A DNA stretch of 64,000 bases from Vespa crabro (lineage: Eukaryota > Arthropoda > Insecta > Hymenoptera > Vespidae). This document shows positions 51,564-63,821 of the stretch, one piece after another (positions within the stretch are counted from its first letter, which is position 1; every line of letters starts with the position of its first letter). Both the position numbers and the translations under genes were made by a program. The notes under the pieces are model-generated. The model searched no databases. It saw nothing but the letters and a program-made list of their open reading frames with translations, and had not been told where the DNA came from. Location: contig NC_060957.1 in NCBI RefSeq assembly GCF_910589235.1, forward strand, positions 14,264,367 through 14,328,366, in the 5' to 3' direction.

Positions 51564-54500
51564 CTACTGTTTGTTGATCGTAGTCAAAGCAGTCTGTTGA
51601 CTCCCGTTCGTGCCAGTTTCAATATCACGAATACCAAGAATCTTTTTCAAAGACCGCGGAAACTGAGCGTTTAATCCAGCGTAAATGATGGGATTGTAAC
51701 AAATGGAGGATTTAGCCAGGAGAGCTGGTAATACGGCTACCGAGGGTGACGGTTTCACCTGAAAAAAAAACCAAATCTTTCTATTTTAACAATACTTTTG
51801 ATACATTTGTCTCTTTTCTTTTTCGCTTTCTCATATTGATCTTATTATTCGTTGAACACTTACATTAAAATATTGAGCCGCAAGAGCAAGGGCGGCGTAA
51901 GGTGACCAAGCGATGAGAAAAGTGCTTATCATTAGTGCTACCATTTTCGTTACTTTGGCCTCGCGTCTCCCTCTGGCACCTGCACAGGTACGAAAAAAAA
52001 AAAAAAAAAAAAAAAAAACGAAATATAAAGGCTGACAAATCTTTCGTATAATCTTTCTTACCGGCTTTCTTCTTCACTCTTATGGTAGTTGTCACGATTG
52101 CAAAATAACTTGTGACTATAACGACAACTGGTAGAACGAGTCCGAGAATAAATAGGAATCCTATGTAGCTGTCGCTATTAGTTGCTGAATCGTGAACTTC
52201 CCAGGACACGCTACAGGATACGTTTCCGGCCTCTGGACCGTAACTACCCCAACCGAAAAGTGGTGGTAACGACAAGGATAGCGCGTAAATCCACACCGCA
52301 AATGCTAGGAACATGGCGTGCCTGTTTAGCGATCAATGAATTTTCAATTAATCGACCCATTTTAATATGCACGCCATTCAAACTGCGTTTATCCATTGAT
52401 GCTCAACTTTTCGTTAAAATACCCGTGAAAAGTATCGCTTTATCGCTGCGATTTCCTTTTTTCATTTCCTTCCTTTTACTAACGATCACGTAATTTTCTT
52501 ACCATCAGGTAGCTCGAAATTCTTACTTACTGTATATATAAATATAAGGTCCAAATACGAAACTCATTAAGGTAGTAAAGGGCATCAAATGACTCTATAG
52601 GAAAACGACTCGAATGGAAAAGAAAAAGAAAATTTATCTTGATGAGGATAATTTGCTCTTATTTACTTTAGATTACGGTTTCTTTTTTTCTTTTCTTTTT
52701 TTCACAAAAGAACTAACGTAGTAATTAGTAAGAGTACTATTGAGAGTGGTTAATTTAGTCCCGTTATTCTTCTTCCTATAATAGATGTAGAGAAAGAGAA
52801 AAAAATATCAATAAAAAGAAAACTAAGGAAAATTTTATCAATCGAATTCGTGTTTTCTTCGATTATTTTATTTATAGGATACTCGATTTATACGATAGAT
52901 ACATACACACGTTGCCCAAATATTTTTTCTTTTCTCTTTTGATGGTCGGCTCTTACTAATTCTTTTCTTTTCTTTTTCTTTCTTTTTCTTTTTCTTTTTT
53001 TTTTTTTTTGCCAAAAGCTGAAATGCGAATAAAATATTTTAGGTCGGATCGCGGCCAATTAAAAAAATTCCCTTTCATTCACTCTTTGAACATAAATTGA
53101 CATAATTTCGAGTCAACGTATAAGTTACAAAAGTTATTCGATTAATATGGCGCATGACTTGATAACTAAATAAACGTTATTATAAAGCCAAGTTATGGTG
53201 GAAACCCAAAGACTGTATTTAATAATTATCGATATTATTAAAAATTCCATTAGCGCAAGGTGCAAATATCAGTTTTAATTTTCATTCAACCAAAAGGAAT
53301 AAAAGCACTTTCCTTTGATATTAACGAAGCTCCGTTTTCTTAATCCATAATTAATTACATTCTATGAAAATTTTTCAATGAAACTGATTCACCGTTGATC
53401 TCCTTCTGCGTAAATCTTTCGTTATCTCTTTTATTTTATAAAAAAAAAAAAAAAATATGTTAAATCTCCTGACTTTGAGCACAGCTCTCTTCTTTCTGTC
53501 GCAAGGATATTTAATTGCACAAAATATTCGCGTTCGTTCCTTGAATGAATTTCAAAGTTCTTTTTTTTCTTTTCTCCCATACCGAAAGTATGAAAAATGA
53601 AACGAATTATAAAAACGATTGTGATAATTTATTTAAAAATGGAACTGTTTAGCTTACCGAATCGACAACGCTTTCATCGGTCGTGTAATTAATAACCATC
53701 TTTCGACAGCCATCACGGTTAAGTTACCAATACTAGCGAATCCCAATGTCGACATGAACCAGGCGTACCTTCAACATTGAAATATCATTGATGATTTATC
53801 GAGAACTAATAAATTTGGAAAAGAAAATAAATACAAATATGTGTTGGTAATTTTATGATTAGATACGTGCACGTTGAAACTCGTTGGTACACAAAATGCA
53901 CAAATGCACAAATGCACAAATGCACATACGAAGAGACAATTCCTTCGTTATTGTAAATAAAAAAAAAAAGAGAGAGAGAAAGAGGGAAAAAGAGTTCCTT
54001 TCGTTGGACGATTCAATCGTGACTATCAACCGAGTCTTATTAAATTTGTAAAAAGACTTTTTTAAAATTCACAAGATACGATCGTATTTCAGAAAAGTTT
54101 GCAACATTGCTTCGACCGTACGACCAATGCGGTTGCGTCGTGTTTTCTATGAAATTTCGTTATCCACCGCAAACATAGTCCATCTGAGATCTGACGAACC
54201 ATTGTCGACGAGACAGGAAGATAGATGAAAAGTTTGTTGATTGATATTAAAAAATAATATTATTTTTTTAAATATTAACGTACGTGCGTCCATAAGTATA
54301 TTATTATTTTTCGTTTTAGTTTTAATCTTCACTATAATTTTCTCATCGAAAATAAAAATAAAAAAATAAATAAAAGTATATAATAAAATAGAAAGATAAA
54401 AGTGGAAAAAAGAAAGAACTGTACTTTTATCGAAAATCACGTTGCCTCTGTTCGAACAAATTAAGTAAAAAATTTCAAATATATCTTTGATAACCATTCC

Positions 54501-56191
54501 AGTAGCGATTAATACGAGCATTGACCATTTCTTTAATTGTCCTTTCGATAATTATAATAGTTGCACATATTATTGCCCGTTTATCACCATGTCATTTCGA
54601 TCGCATCATTATTATTATTCGATATCATTATTAACGATAAACTATAACAAACGAGTTGAATTACGAAAATAATAATCGATCGAGTATTCGCTAATAGTAC
54701 GGTCAAAGCTCTTCGTTATTATTGGAATTATTGGTTATTATGGCATTAAAGTGTTTAAAACCCATTTTCATCGTGTGCGTGTACATATGTGCTTATTGTG
54801 TATTATCAAAGAAATGAGTATTAATCCTTTGGACTTAATTTTTTTACAATTTATTCGCTACGAATTTTCTCGTTTTTTCTTTTTTTTCTTTTTTTTTTTT
54901 TTTTTTTTTTCTTTTATTTTTAGTAAAACAAATATACACACTTTGTTTCACGTATTCCATTCAAATGAATTTTTGTTGAATAAAATTTTGTAATAAAGAA
55001 TTGTTAATATGACATTCTACAGAATGTCGAGACAAATAAATATTTGAAATAAATGTTTGAATTCTTGAATTAATTGAAATGAATGAAATATGATTTTAAT
55101 TTCATTGTGTAGCGATCAACAGCCATATACAGTACGTGCTTTTTATCTTTTGAGACAATGTAGTTGAATCTATTCATTGTTACGTATATATATATATAGA
55201 TAATATAAAAATTAATTTTTTTCTTGTTTCTTTTTTTTCTTTTTTTTTTTTTTCTTTTTCTTTTTTACCAAAGACACATGTTATAGTCCCAATACCATCC
55301 ACCGTTGATCGCCGAAATCATTGCCAAAGGATTCCCCAAGGCAGCTACAATAAAATCTCCAACCTTTGAAATAGAAATTATTCTTTTTTTTAGTCGTTCT
55401 CGTAGATCGCTTTTGAAAATATTGCATTTATTATCCAAGATTATAAAAAACGAAATTGACATCGATAGGGTTTTAAAATTGAAGAGAAGAATTATTGCTT
55501 CTGACAATTCAATTATTTCATTCTACTTATTCTTTTTAAATTTTTTTTAAATTTAGAGGACGGAGCTAGCGAGGAAGGAAGGACAATATCGACTGGTAGT
55601 TTATATCCTTTATCGAACACTCCTGTCCCCTCGAGGATAAAATACGTTTTTCTTAATTCTCTATAGAGCGACCTGCGGGATCAAAGCGGACAATCATTTG
55701 AGTAATAGCAAATATAACTGTCCGATGAACTTTCGATAAGTATATTTTTGATATTTTAAAGATCATTGATAAACAATATATTTTGGGAGAATTTTTATAT
55801 ATCGTAAGTTGAAAGTGTATGTTTGATATTTTAAAGAACGAAATCATTGATAAAGAATATATTTTGGGAGAACTTTTATATATCGTACATCTTTCGATGC
55901 GACTCGTACAAACGATCGATGATATTTTTACTACAATTTTTTTTATCGATTTCAAGAAAATAAAATAAGATAAACGTGCGTACTTACGACCATATTGAAA
56001 AGAATTACATTGACAGGAGTCCAGAGTGATTGAGCGTCCTTAACGATGATAAATGCGACAATCAAATTCAGAGTAAAACCAAAAAAGCCAATAATACCGA
56101 GTACAACGGATGCACCCACGTAAATAATTGGACTTATTTCTTCATTAACAGTAACGTTAATGTGATCAGTCTCGCGATGATAAAGAGACAT
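51564..56191 (-). CDS. Pteropsin-type ciliary opsin (GPCR)
   Basis: Seven exons, 56191-55988, 55363-55269, 53768-53658, 52321-52062, 51979-51864 and 51758-51564 plus the internal chain as listed (six coding exons in total), join in phase to 326 residues. Seven hydrophobic segments are present. TM1 is GASVVLGIIGFFGFTLNLIV; TM3 ends in the DRY-like ERW; TM7 is LLAKSSICYNPIIY with the retinal Schiff-base Lys and the NPxxY motif. In extracellular loop 2, the Glu six residues before the conserved Cys (PEAGNVSC) matches the E181 counterion, while the vertebrate E113 position is Tyr. N-glycosylation sites (NVT) lie at the N-terminus. Sequence is closer to vertebrate-like ciliary opsins than to rhabdomeric insect visual opsins, which fits pteropsin, described from bee brain and proposed to act in non-visual light sensing. 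Introns are long for this window, up to 1.9 kb. Confidence 0.92.
53893..53929. repeat. Short tandem repeat, ACAAATGC unit
   Basis: Four near-identical ACAAATGC units lie in the opsin intron between exons 2 and 3. Confidence 0.8.
55742..55889. repeat. Tandem duplication of about 65-80 bp in opsin intron 1
   Basis: Two copies of a segment containing GATATTTTAAAG, CATTGATAAA, AATATATTTTGGGAGAA and TTTTATATATCGTA lie head to tail (about 55748-55807 and 55828-55888), differing by a few bases. The period is about 80 bases. Confidence 0.85.
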
Positions 56192-57257
56192 GCTCGTGCA
56201 AAATCAACGTGATACGTGATTTGTATGATAACACAAAGGAAAATCGCGTTAACGTCACGTGTCACAATTTATTCGAAATTTTTCCCCGAAGAGAACCGCG
56301 GGAAAACTTGCTAGCGTATATTAATCAAAGCAGTGACGATATTTCGAAGTCACCCTATCCTTATATGTTCGTCATCCTCTTTCCTCCCACCATCGCGTCA
56401 CTCATTCTCTCCCTCTCTCTCTTTTATCCATTCTGGATTCAAGCAACCCCCACATGATAAGGTAGCATGCGCGAAATGAAGCGTACCACCACCATGCTCT
56501 CGTGGTTCATCCGCCCCTGTTTTTATCTTTATAGACGCACACATAAAACTCCCTTGATCCAAAATATCATCTATATTATCTAGATTAATTCTAGGTTTCA
56601 CCTAGAATAATTTGAAATTATAAATTCTTTTTTTTTTTTTTTATTGTTTTTTTTTTTCCCCATTTTCATCGATAAGAGACGGTGTCTCTTGCTGAAATTA
56701 CTTTCTTCTTTTATCCCACGGTGGTCATACTTTTTCTCTATTTTGTAAAAATTATAAATAAAAATGATAAAAGTTTGTTAAAAAATTAACACAATTAAAG
56801 TTGCAATGACGCACGCAACTTTTTGTGACAATGATTTTATTCCATTTACCAATTATTTATATTCCGTTATACACCTGCGTATTTTTTGTCATATAACGTA
56901 GCCACTTTAAACGCTGCATCGTTAGAGCCGGAAAAAAAATATTTTAAATCCCGTGCTAATGTCACAAAGAGATTATAGTCGTTAATTTTGGATTAATGTC
57001 AAGGTCGATCGTCAGTGCAGTTATTAATGATAGCTATGATTTAACAAGGTATAGGTAACCATTTGTTTTTCTCGTTAAAAATATAGTACGATATATGAAT
57101 TTAACATCCAGATAAAGGTTTATGTAAAATTGTAAATAAAACGTAATATGAATTTAGAAAGAGGGCGGTGTTTTTATTCGGCTCTCTCATTAACAATGAT
57201 GACTTTTTTTTAATCGAGCTTGTACTTACAAGTTTAAATTATGACTTACAATATAAA

Positions 57258-57297
<40 letters not shown>

Positions 57298-57302
57298 TGC
57301 TA
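56192..57302. other. Intergenic spacer between opsin and PSMA3
   Basis: Holds the presumed opsin promoter (next to 56191) and the PSMA3 3' UTR. A TA run followed by GA (about 57256-57296) lies just past the PSMA3 stop codon. No coding content recognised. Confidence 0.4.
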
Positions 57303-58361
57303 TTATTTTTTTTCAATGTATTCATCTTCAACATCACTGTCCGAATTTTCTTCCATTGCCTTTCGTGCATTCTTCTCTGCGTCTTCCTTTATTTTTGTTG
57401 GTACACGTTCGTGTTTTCCATTAGTATGCGCGCCTACCCAACTCATCTCTAATTCGAATTGTTTATCTTTCAATTCGTCGTGTACTAAATAAATTATACG
57501 TGCTGCTTCTTCCACTAAATCTTTACAAGTCATATCGGACAATTCTAATTTCTCAATTTCTGTCTTTGCAGTTTGTTTTGCTTTACCTAATTAATAAAAG
57601 ACACAACAAAGAGAAGAAGAATCTATTAACAATGCCTATATTCGATTTCATACGTAATAGATTAAACGTTATACTCACCTACTGCACAACCGTAATAACC
57701 ATAAGACACACCAGAAGGATCTATCATATACATAGTTGGACCATCTACTTCGTGAGCTCCAAGAATTACCGAGCAACCATACGGCCTTACAGCCGAATAC
57801 AATGTATAAGCGTGCATATACATAGAAACGCGTTCATTTAGATATTTCAAAGGAATGCCTATTCCATATTGAGAACGATAACTAGCAGCCTCCGATCTTG
57901 CAGTTTCTGCTATTTGTCTTGCATCGGATATAAGTCCAGATACTACCATGCCAATATGTTGATCTATGTTGAATATTCTTTTGTTTGCACCAGGTTCGTA
58001 AAGTTTAGAAGTAATAAGTTTTTCTATGGCAAATACTACACCATCTTTCCCTCTTAAACCAATGACAGTCCTGTAAATGACAGATAAATGATAAATCGAT
58101 AATCATAGTTTCTATATTACATATCAATTTTTTTATTTATCATAGATCATTCAGTAAAATATTACCCTCCATTTTCAACAGCTTTTTGTGCGTATTCCAC
58201 TTGAAAAACGCGTCCGTCCGGTGAAAATTGAGATGCGGACAGGTCATACTGAAATTGTTAGAGGTTATGCGTTACGCTTATCTTCGATATGCCAATAGAA
58301 TATTGTAAAATTATAAAATCCATGATGATTATATATTTACCCCGGTACCGATGGAACTCAT
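57303..58361 (-). CDS. PSMA3: Proteasome subunit alpha type-3 (alpha-7)
   Basis: Four exons, 58361-58341, 58248-58166, 58070-57679 and 57586-57303, join in phase to 259 residues (human 255). It opens with MSSIGTGYDLSASQFSPDGR, the alpha-subunit N-terminal signature, and continues GRVFQVEYAQKAVENGG. The body shows VIGLRGKDGVVFAIEK, YGIGIPLKYL, MHAYTLYSAVRPYGCSV, MIDPSGVSYGYYGCAVGKAKQ and, near the C-terminus, a Glu/Asp-rich acidic tail (ENSDSDVEDEY) typical of alpha-7 and linked to regulator binding and CK2 phosphorylation. It is a structural, non-catalytic ring subunit of the 20S core in nucleus and cytosol. The tiny first exon of seven codons ends exactly at GTG|Y. All joins use GT-AG. Confidence 0.96.
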
Positions 58362-59867
58362 GTCTCACCGAATTTCAGAAAGATTACTGTTTCTTCGGGA
58401 ATGATGAAAAATTATTTACCCGCTAGAAAATGCGTGAATGGACGAAATATCAAAACTGATTCGTCAGCGCCACGAGAGGACAAGAGTGGAACTTACGTGA
58501 CCTCTGCCGTTTATTTCTGCAACTTTCGATCTTTGCATGCAAGAGAAAGAGAAAATAGAGAAAGTAGAGAGAGAGAGAGAGAGAGAGAGTGTGTGTGTGT
58601 ATATAAATTAATAACTAAAATATAATGGTCTTAATTATTTTCTTAATTATGCATTGTATATTAATGTCATATTCGATTAAATTATAAATAAAATTTATTA
58701 TTTACCAACGTAACATTATAAATATCGAATATGCATGTTCTCGACTATCAAAAGTATCAGCCAATGAAAAGGCAGCTTTTATTACGCTTCTTCGTATTTT
58801 AGGCGCTGTAAATGTTTTTATTTTAACATTCGAAGAGAGATCAAGATCGAAATGGTTTAAATACAGAGGTAAAATACAAACATTCGACGTAATATAGGAA
58901 TTCTCTTGGGGATTGATAAAGGTAAACAAAACAACAGATCGATCGAAGCGTTTAACCTCGAGCGTATAACTCGATGTTAGTTCATTACGTTGTTGTACCT
59001 CGTCGAGGAAGGTTCTCGTTTAAACGTTCGTACATACATACATACGTATATACGTATACACCTGTCGAGTCTTGAAATTTTTAATATTTTCTTTTTAATC
59101 AGATCTTCGTACGCAGCAATCTCTACGACATGAGATTGATATCACTTTCGTTGTCTTTAATTTTTGTAAACGACAATCGGCTGCGTACTTTAATATTTTT
59201 CTTTCATTTTACAACTTTATGCCACTTTTTTTTTCTCTCATAGAAATTTATATTTATATTCTAGAAAAGTTCATTTCACTTTTTTCTCTTTTTTTTCCAT
59301 ACTTATCGCAACTTTAGTAGATCTCACGTTTTTTTTTTTTTTCTTTTTTTCTTTTTTTTTATACATACGCGTTAGATGCGTATGTATATTTTGTATGGAT
59401 AATATAATAATGGGAACGTGTATAGAGCTATGGTACTCGGTACTATGGCGCAATTTTCATAGCTTTTTTTATATATGTAAAAAAAGTTTTCTTATATGTG
59501 TAAAAAAAAAAAAAAAAAGAAAAAAGTAAATTACATGAGTATAGAAAGAGAATTTGTCGACGAGCATTAGATCATCCTTCGCATCATCGAAATTTACATA
59601 GGTTAGGAAATACGCAAATAATACGCAATATAACCCACCTTTAAATTCGTAATCTATATGTTACATTTTAATTCGTGTGAATAGAACGTTCGCAAGTCAA
59701 TTATAATTATATCAATCATAACATAGAGAGGAAAAAAGCAAACGTTTCTTTTTCCTTTTTCTTTCTTTTTTTTTTTTTTTTTTTTTTTTGCGTGCCTTCA
59801 ATAAACATTCAAAATATTTTCTACGTTAAAATAAAAAGTTGAAAGCTTCGAATATAAATCTTACGTT
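58362..59867. other. Intergenic, no gene seen
   Basis: Spacer between the PSMA3 start and the stop of the downstream-facing 195-residue protein gene. Contains a GA-GT microsatellite (about 58567-58600) and poly-T/A tracts (59329-59360, 59502-59525, 59766-59789). The GA tract and region near 58400 probably belong to the PSMA3 promoter. Confidence 0.45.
59360..59388. repeat. 11-bp inverted repeat with 7-base loop
   Basis: TATACATACGC and GCGTATGTATA flank GTTAGAT, right after a T-rich tract. On the plus strand the order is T-tract then stem-loop; on the minus strand it is stem-loop then an A tract. Confidence 0.7.
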
Positions 59868-61559
59868 TTATTTCTTCTTCTCCGTCGTTAAGAATGCTTT
59901 GATATTTTCCTTTTTACAATTATATTCTGGTGGACATCTGCTTGTAAATCCGTACTCGATAGCTTTTCGAAGTTCGCTTATAGTCTTTTCGTATTTACGT
60001 TCGACGGATACGGTCCTATGATATATAAACAAAGAAAAAAACAAATGTATTATTTTTCTTAGCAAATTAACAGCTCGTTATTTGATATTAATATATTTAA
60101 TACGTACTGTGGCATTAATTTCATCGTATTTAAAAGCATTTCAGCAGCACCTAAATATTCTTTAGCAATATGTGGTTCTTCGCAAGCTGCTCTATACAGG
60201 CACGTATCACCGATCAAATATCCCAGTGCCAAAGCGACTTCTCCTTCGGATATTATATTTTCTACGGCACAAGAAAATATACAATTAAAATTTCAAGATT
60301 TCAATTTAGAATGAAAAATTTTTAATATTTGTATTGAAATATCAATAACAATTGATTATATTTTGATTATACGATAAACATTATACAGATATATATATTT
60401 ATAGAATGAAAATTATTTCAGATGAAATATCGTACGTAGAATTTTTATATACGATAATTATCATGGACGTACGAACCTTCGTTCAAATCGCGTCCTTTAT
60501 AACCATGATTTCCAATATATCCAGCACCAAAAACTACAGCTTTTAATACGAGAAGTAGCAGTAGATTAGATAAATTCAGATTCAGTACCTATATAAAGTG
60601 AGACAGATAGATTTTAATTGTTTTTCCATCGGTAAAGTAACATTCTTTTTTATTTCGATAAGGAATCAAATAGAATAAGGTAGGAATTTTTAACGATAAC
60701 AATAATGCTCGTTGGATGGCGCTACGATCTTTTTTCTTTTTATTTTATTTTTCGTATATGTATGATTTGAAATACGATAGGCTTTTGTTTCACAGTTTAA
60801 GCAATCATGGCGGACGAATGCTCGTAGCGTTTTTTGCGTGTCGGTAAGATATGGATTCATTTATACATAAATTGGTTTTGATTTTTCTGCCAAAATTCGT
60901 TTGATCATATAGAGTAACTATTTTTCTTAGGTGTTATTGAAAGTAAAGTGATCGTTCATGGAATTACAACTTCGTGAGGAAGAGACGTTGAAAGAAAAAA
61001 GTAACGTCGAAGGGACGACGGACATCTTGAAAAATGTTAAATTACTATGCAATTTTGAATTCGTTACGTTACAGGTAAGTAATACATGAATAAACTATTC
61101 TCGTGCACGTAGTACATTCGAGTTTTTTTTTCGCATAAGTGTGAGATTAACGATAAAATGAGCCGTATAGTGAAAACAATTCTATCGGAATAATGAACGC
61201 TACATACATATATATATATATATATATATGTATATTAAAAATAACTTAAATCGACTTAACGGCTTATTATCATTATCATTTTTTTTTTCAATTTTAATTT
61301 TAAACAGGACCGTATCTATCGTATACATCATTCTCCAGAGATGTTAGAATAAAAATTAATATATTAATATATAACGTTTACTCACCTGACTGGTAGTAGT
61401 CGATCGTTGCATGAATTCCTTTGCGATCTCAGCTAACATCGAACCATCCTTTTTATTATTGATTTCTTTACGAAAATCTTGACTTTCCGTATTTCGTGCT
61501 ATTACCGAGTAAATCAATAAAAAGATTATAACAAACGTTCTTTTATCGACGAACAACAT
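59868..61559 (-). CDS. Unrecognised secreted or membrane-anchored insect protein, 195 residues
   Basis: Four exons, 61559-61386, 60588-60477, 60261-60108 and 60015-59868, join in phase to 195 residues. An N-terminal signal peptide (TFVIIFLLIYSVIA) is followed by a polar segment with KEINNKKDG, a second hydrophobic stretch (LSNLLLLLVLKAVVFGAG), GYIGNHGYKGRD, and a Cys-containing helical region (ALALGYLIGDTCLYRAACEEP, AKEYLGAAEMLLN). The C-terminal exon adds SRCPPEYNCKK and a basic tail. Four cysteines in the last half could form two disulfides. I do not recognise the family; the CLYRAACEEP pattern recalls uncharacterised arthropod secreted proteins. A longer in-frame start 22 codons upstream (61625) exists but would bury the signal peptide behind a TA-repeat-encoded segment, so it is disfavoured. 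Its first intron contains plus-strand exons. Confidence 0.72.
60780..61074 (+). CDS. Probable 5' exons of a plus-strand gene of unknown identity (partial)
   Basis: Two linked exons are suggested. The first, ending at the donor at 60843 (TCG|GTAAGA), carries ATGGCGG at 60807 opening only a six-codon reading frame, so it is probably 5' UTR. The second starts after an acceptor (TTTTTCTTAG) at 60930 and has an ATG at 60958 opening 39 codons (MELQLREEETLKEK, LLCNFEFVTLQ) up to a consensus donor (CAG|GTAAGT) at 61074. The peptide is acidic/basic and matches nothing I know. Both lie inside intron 1 of the 195-residue minus-strand gene. Later exons were not found before 64000, so the gene may continue beyond the window. 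Confidence 0.45.
60803..60814 (+). promoter_or_regulatory. YY1/Pho-like ATGGCGG element at a putative transcription start
   Basis: AATCATGGCGGA resembles the AAnATGGCGGC core bound by YY1/Pleiohomeotic, which often sits just downstream of start sites of housekeeping genes and overlaps a dispensable ATG. Here it lies at the probable 5' end of the plus-strand exons. Confidence 0.4.
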
Positions 61560-61635
61560 ATTTCGTATTATAAAACTTTTATTTTTAAGTAAAATGTATA
61601 TATATATATATAAGGTGTTAAACAAAAAAATCTAA

Positions 61636-61674
<39 letters not shown>

Positions 61675-63788
61675 GATTAAGGATTGAAAGAATTATTAAT
61701 TAGAAGAAGGATAAATTAATTGGTAGAATAAAAAGATTAGAACGATCGAAACTCATATTTAAAGAATAAAATATTTTAAGATAAAATAGATAAGTTGTTC
61801 TGTCGTCTAGTATAGTTTAAAGCAAAATGACATTGGTGACAATATGCGGCATCATTTTTATATAGAATCGTGTTGATGCTTTCTCGTTGAATCGTGATAT
61901 GTGCATTTTACCTTCGTGCATGTATGTATGTACTTTGAGAGTGAGAGAGAGAGAAAGGAAGGGATCGTCAAAGTACGTTTCTTTTCTCTATTGTGACGAT
62001 GATACGACACGACGACAATTTGTCGTTAATAATGCTTATTAGTTGTCTCGTGTTCGCCTTTCGTTCATAATTATGTCCTTACCTTAGAAACTTTCTTCTT
62101 TTAAAGTTGACGGAAATAAATGGTGAAAGCTTGAACGAGTGAAAACTTTTACCATATAGAAGCGTTCGTTGTCACTTGATGATGCAAGGAGAGCCTTTCT
62201 TCTTTCTCTTCTTCTTTTTCTTCTTCTTCTTATTTTTATTTTATTTTATTTTATTTTTTTTTTTTTTTTCTGTCGAACTCGTGAAATCAACTTTTTTGTT
62301 AGGAAGCGAAAAATGATAAAGGTGATGAACAAAGTTTTTATTTAATGCTGCGAAAAGAACAGGGAGAAAAAAAGAGAGTAATTGATAGAAAAATTGGTAT
62401 TGTCGCGCTTAAAAAAGAAAAGAAAAGAAAAGAAAAGAAAAGAAGAAGAAGAAGAAGAAGAAGAAAAACAACAACACATAACAAGACAAAAGTTGAATCG
62501 CGACGATTGTCTGGAAAAACTCGCGTGAATACTTGAAAGAAAAGAGGATATGTATGTCTCCTCCTCGTGGTTGTATCCCTACGCAAAGGAACAGGAAGAA
62601 AAGAAAAAAAGGAAAAGACAAAAAGAAAAAAAAAAAAAAGAGAGAGAAAAAAAGCTTCGTCCGCGCAGACGCGAAAATACTTCGCGGCGTGTTAGTTTCT
62701 CACAACGATAAATTATTAATAGACGAAGGAGAAAAGTTCTTCTTTTTTTTCTTTTTTTTTTACCTTTTTTGCGAATTAAAATTCACCGTCAGCGTACGAC
62801 AACTACATAAGGAGGAGGGGGTAAGAAACTTAGAGAAGGCAAGTAGGATAATTTTTATTGCGCGCGCATTTTCGAGTCCTATCGAAGGAGATGCCGTAAC
62901 TACGTCTTTAGAATATTCGATGATTCTATAGCATGACGGATTGTCGTAATTGATAGCTTCATAGGTTCTTATTTATTAATCATGCATGTATCGAGTAGTA
63001 TTGCGTGCACTTACGCATTATGACAATTGATCGGAGTTCAAGCTGTTAAAAGATGTATTCAAGGTTCGGAGAAAAATGTAGCCTGAGGAAAAAAAGTGTC
63101 GAAGAAATGGGAATGCAAAGGAAGGAGAGGGGGTGAGGGGGTTGGGAGGGACGGTGGGAACAAAAATGTTATCTTCAACTTTATGTTGCATATTCGATGG
63201 ACTCTCGTGCAACCTGCGCTTTCGAAGATCTCTTTAATATTTACTGCATTCTCTCTTTCTCCCCCCCCCCCCCACTGCCCCCCTTTCATCTCGCCTCACC
63301 TCACCTTTCCCCTCTTCTCTCTTTCGATATCTTCTAGAAGCAACGCGCGCATTTTATTTCTCTGACGTGGTACATCGATCGAATTTTATATGATACGGTT
63401 TATAGATATTCTTTTTATATCGACCTTGATATTCTAACAATGAGATGTGGATTAAATTTCTCAAATTTTTTTTTCAAAAAAAAGTAGCATTAGATTTACT
63501 TTTTCTTTCTTTAATATATATTTAGCGAGAAAGTATGAATTATGGTTTTTTGGGAGAAAAAATGACAAGTATCAGGATGAAGTATTTTATTTTCAGAAAT
63601 ACATATCGATTTTATTTTGTTTATCTAGTTATTATTCGAACAATATTACTAGACTTTACAATAATTATAATAATATTATGTTTACAGACATTGTATGTTT
63701 ATTTTTATTCTTCGGTCTTCACTGCGTAGAGAACCGATAAATAACCCATTGATGTTCTAACGACCTGAAGCATACGTTTTACAATGAT

Positions 63789-63821
<33 letters not shown>

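Noticed and set aside
52519..52590. Possible extra opsin exon (acceptor, short hydrophobic frame, donor)
   Set aside because: Entering it from exon 3 gives an immediate stop, while joining 53658 directly to 52321 keeps frame and the opsin alignment.
53893..53929. CRISPR-like short direct repeats
   Set aside because: Contiguous 8-9 base tandem units without spacers in an insect intron.
62533..62931. 132-codon Lys/Arg-rich plus-strand frame as next exon of the plus-strand gene
   Set aside because: Driven by purine tracts and poly-T; no acceptor in the needed phase was convincing.
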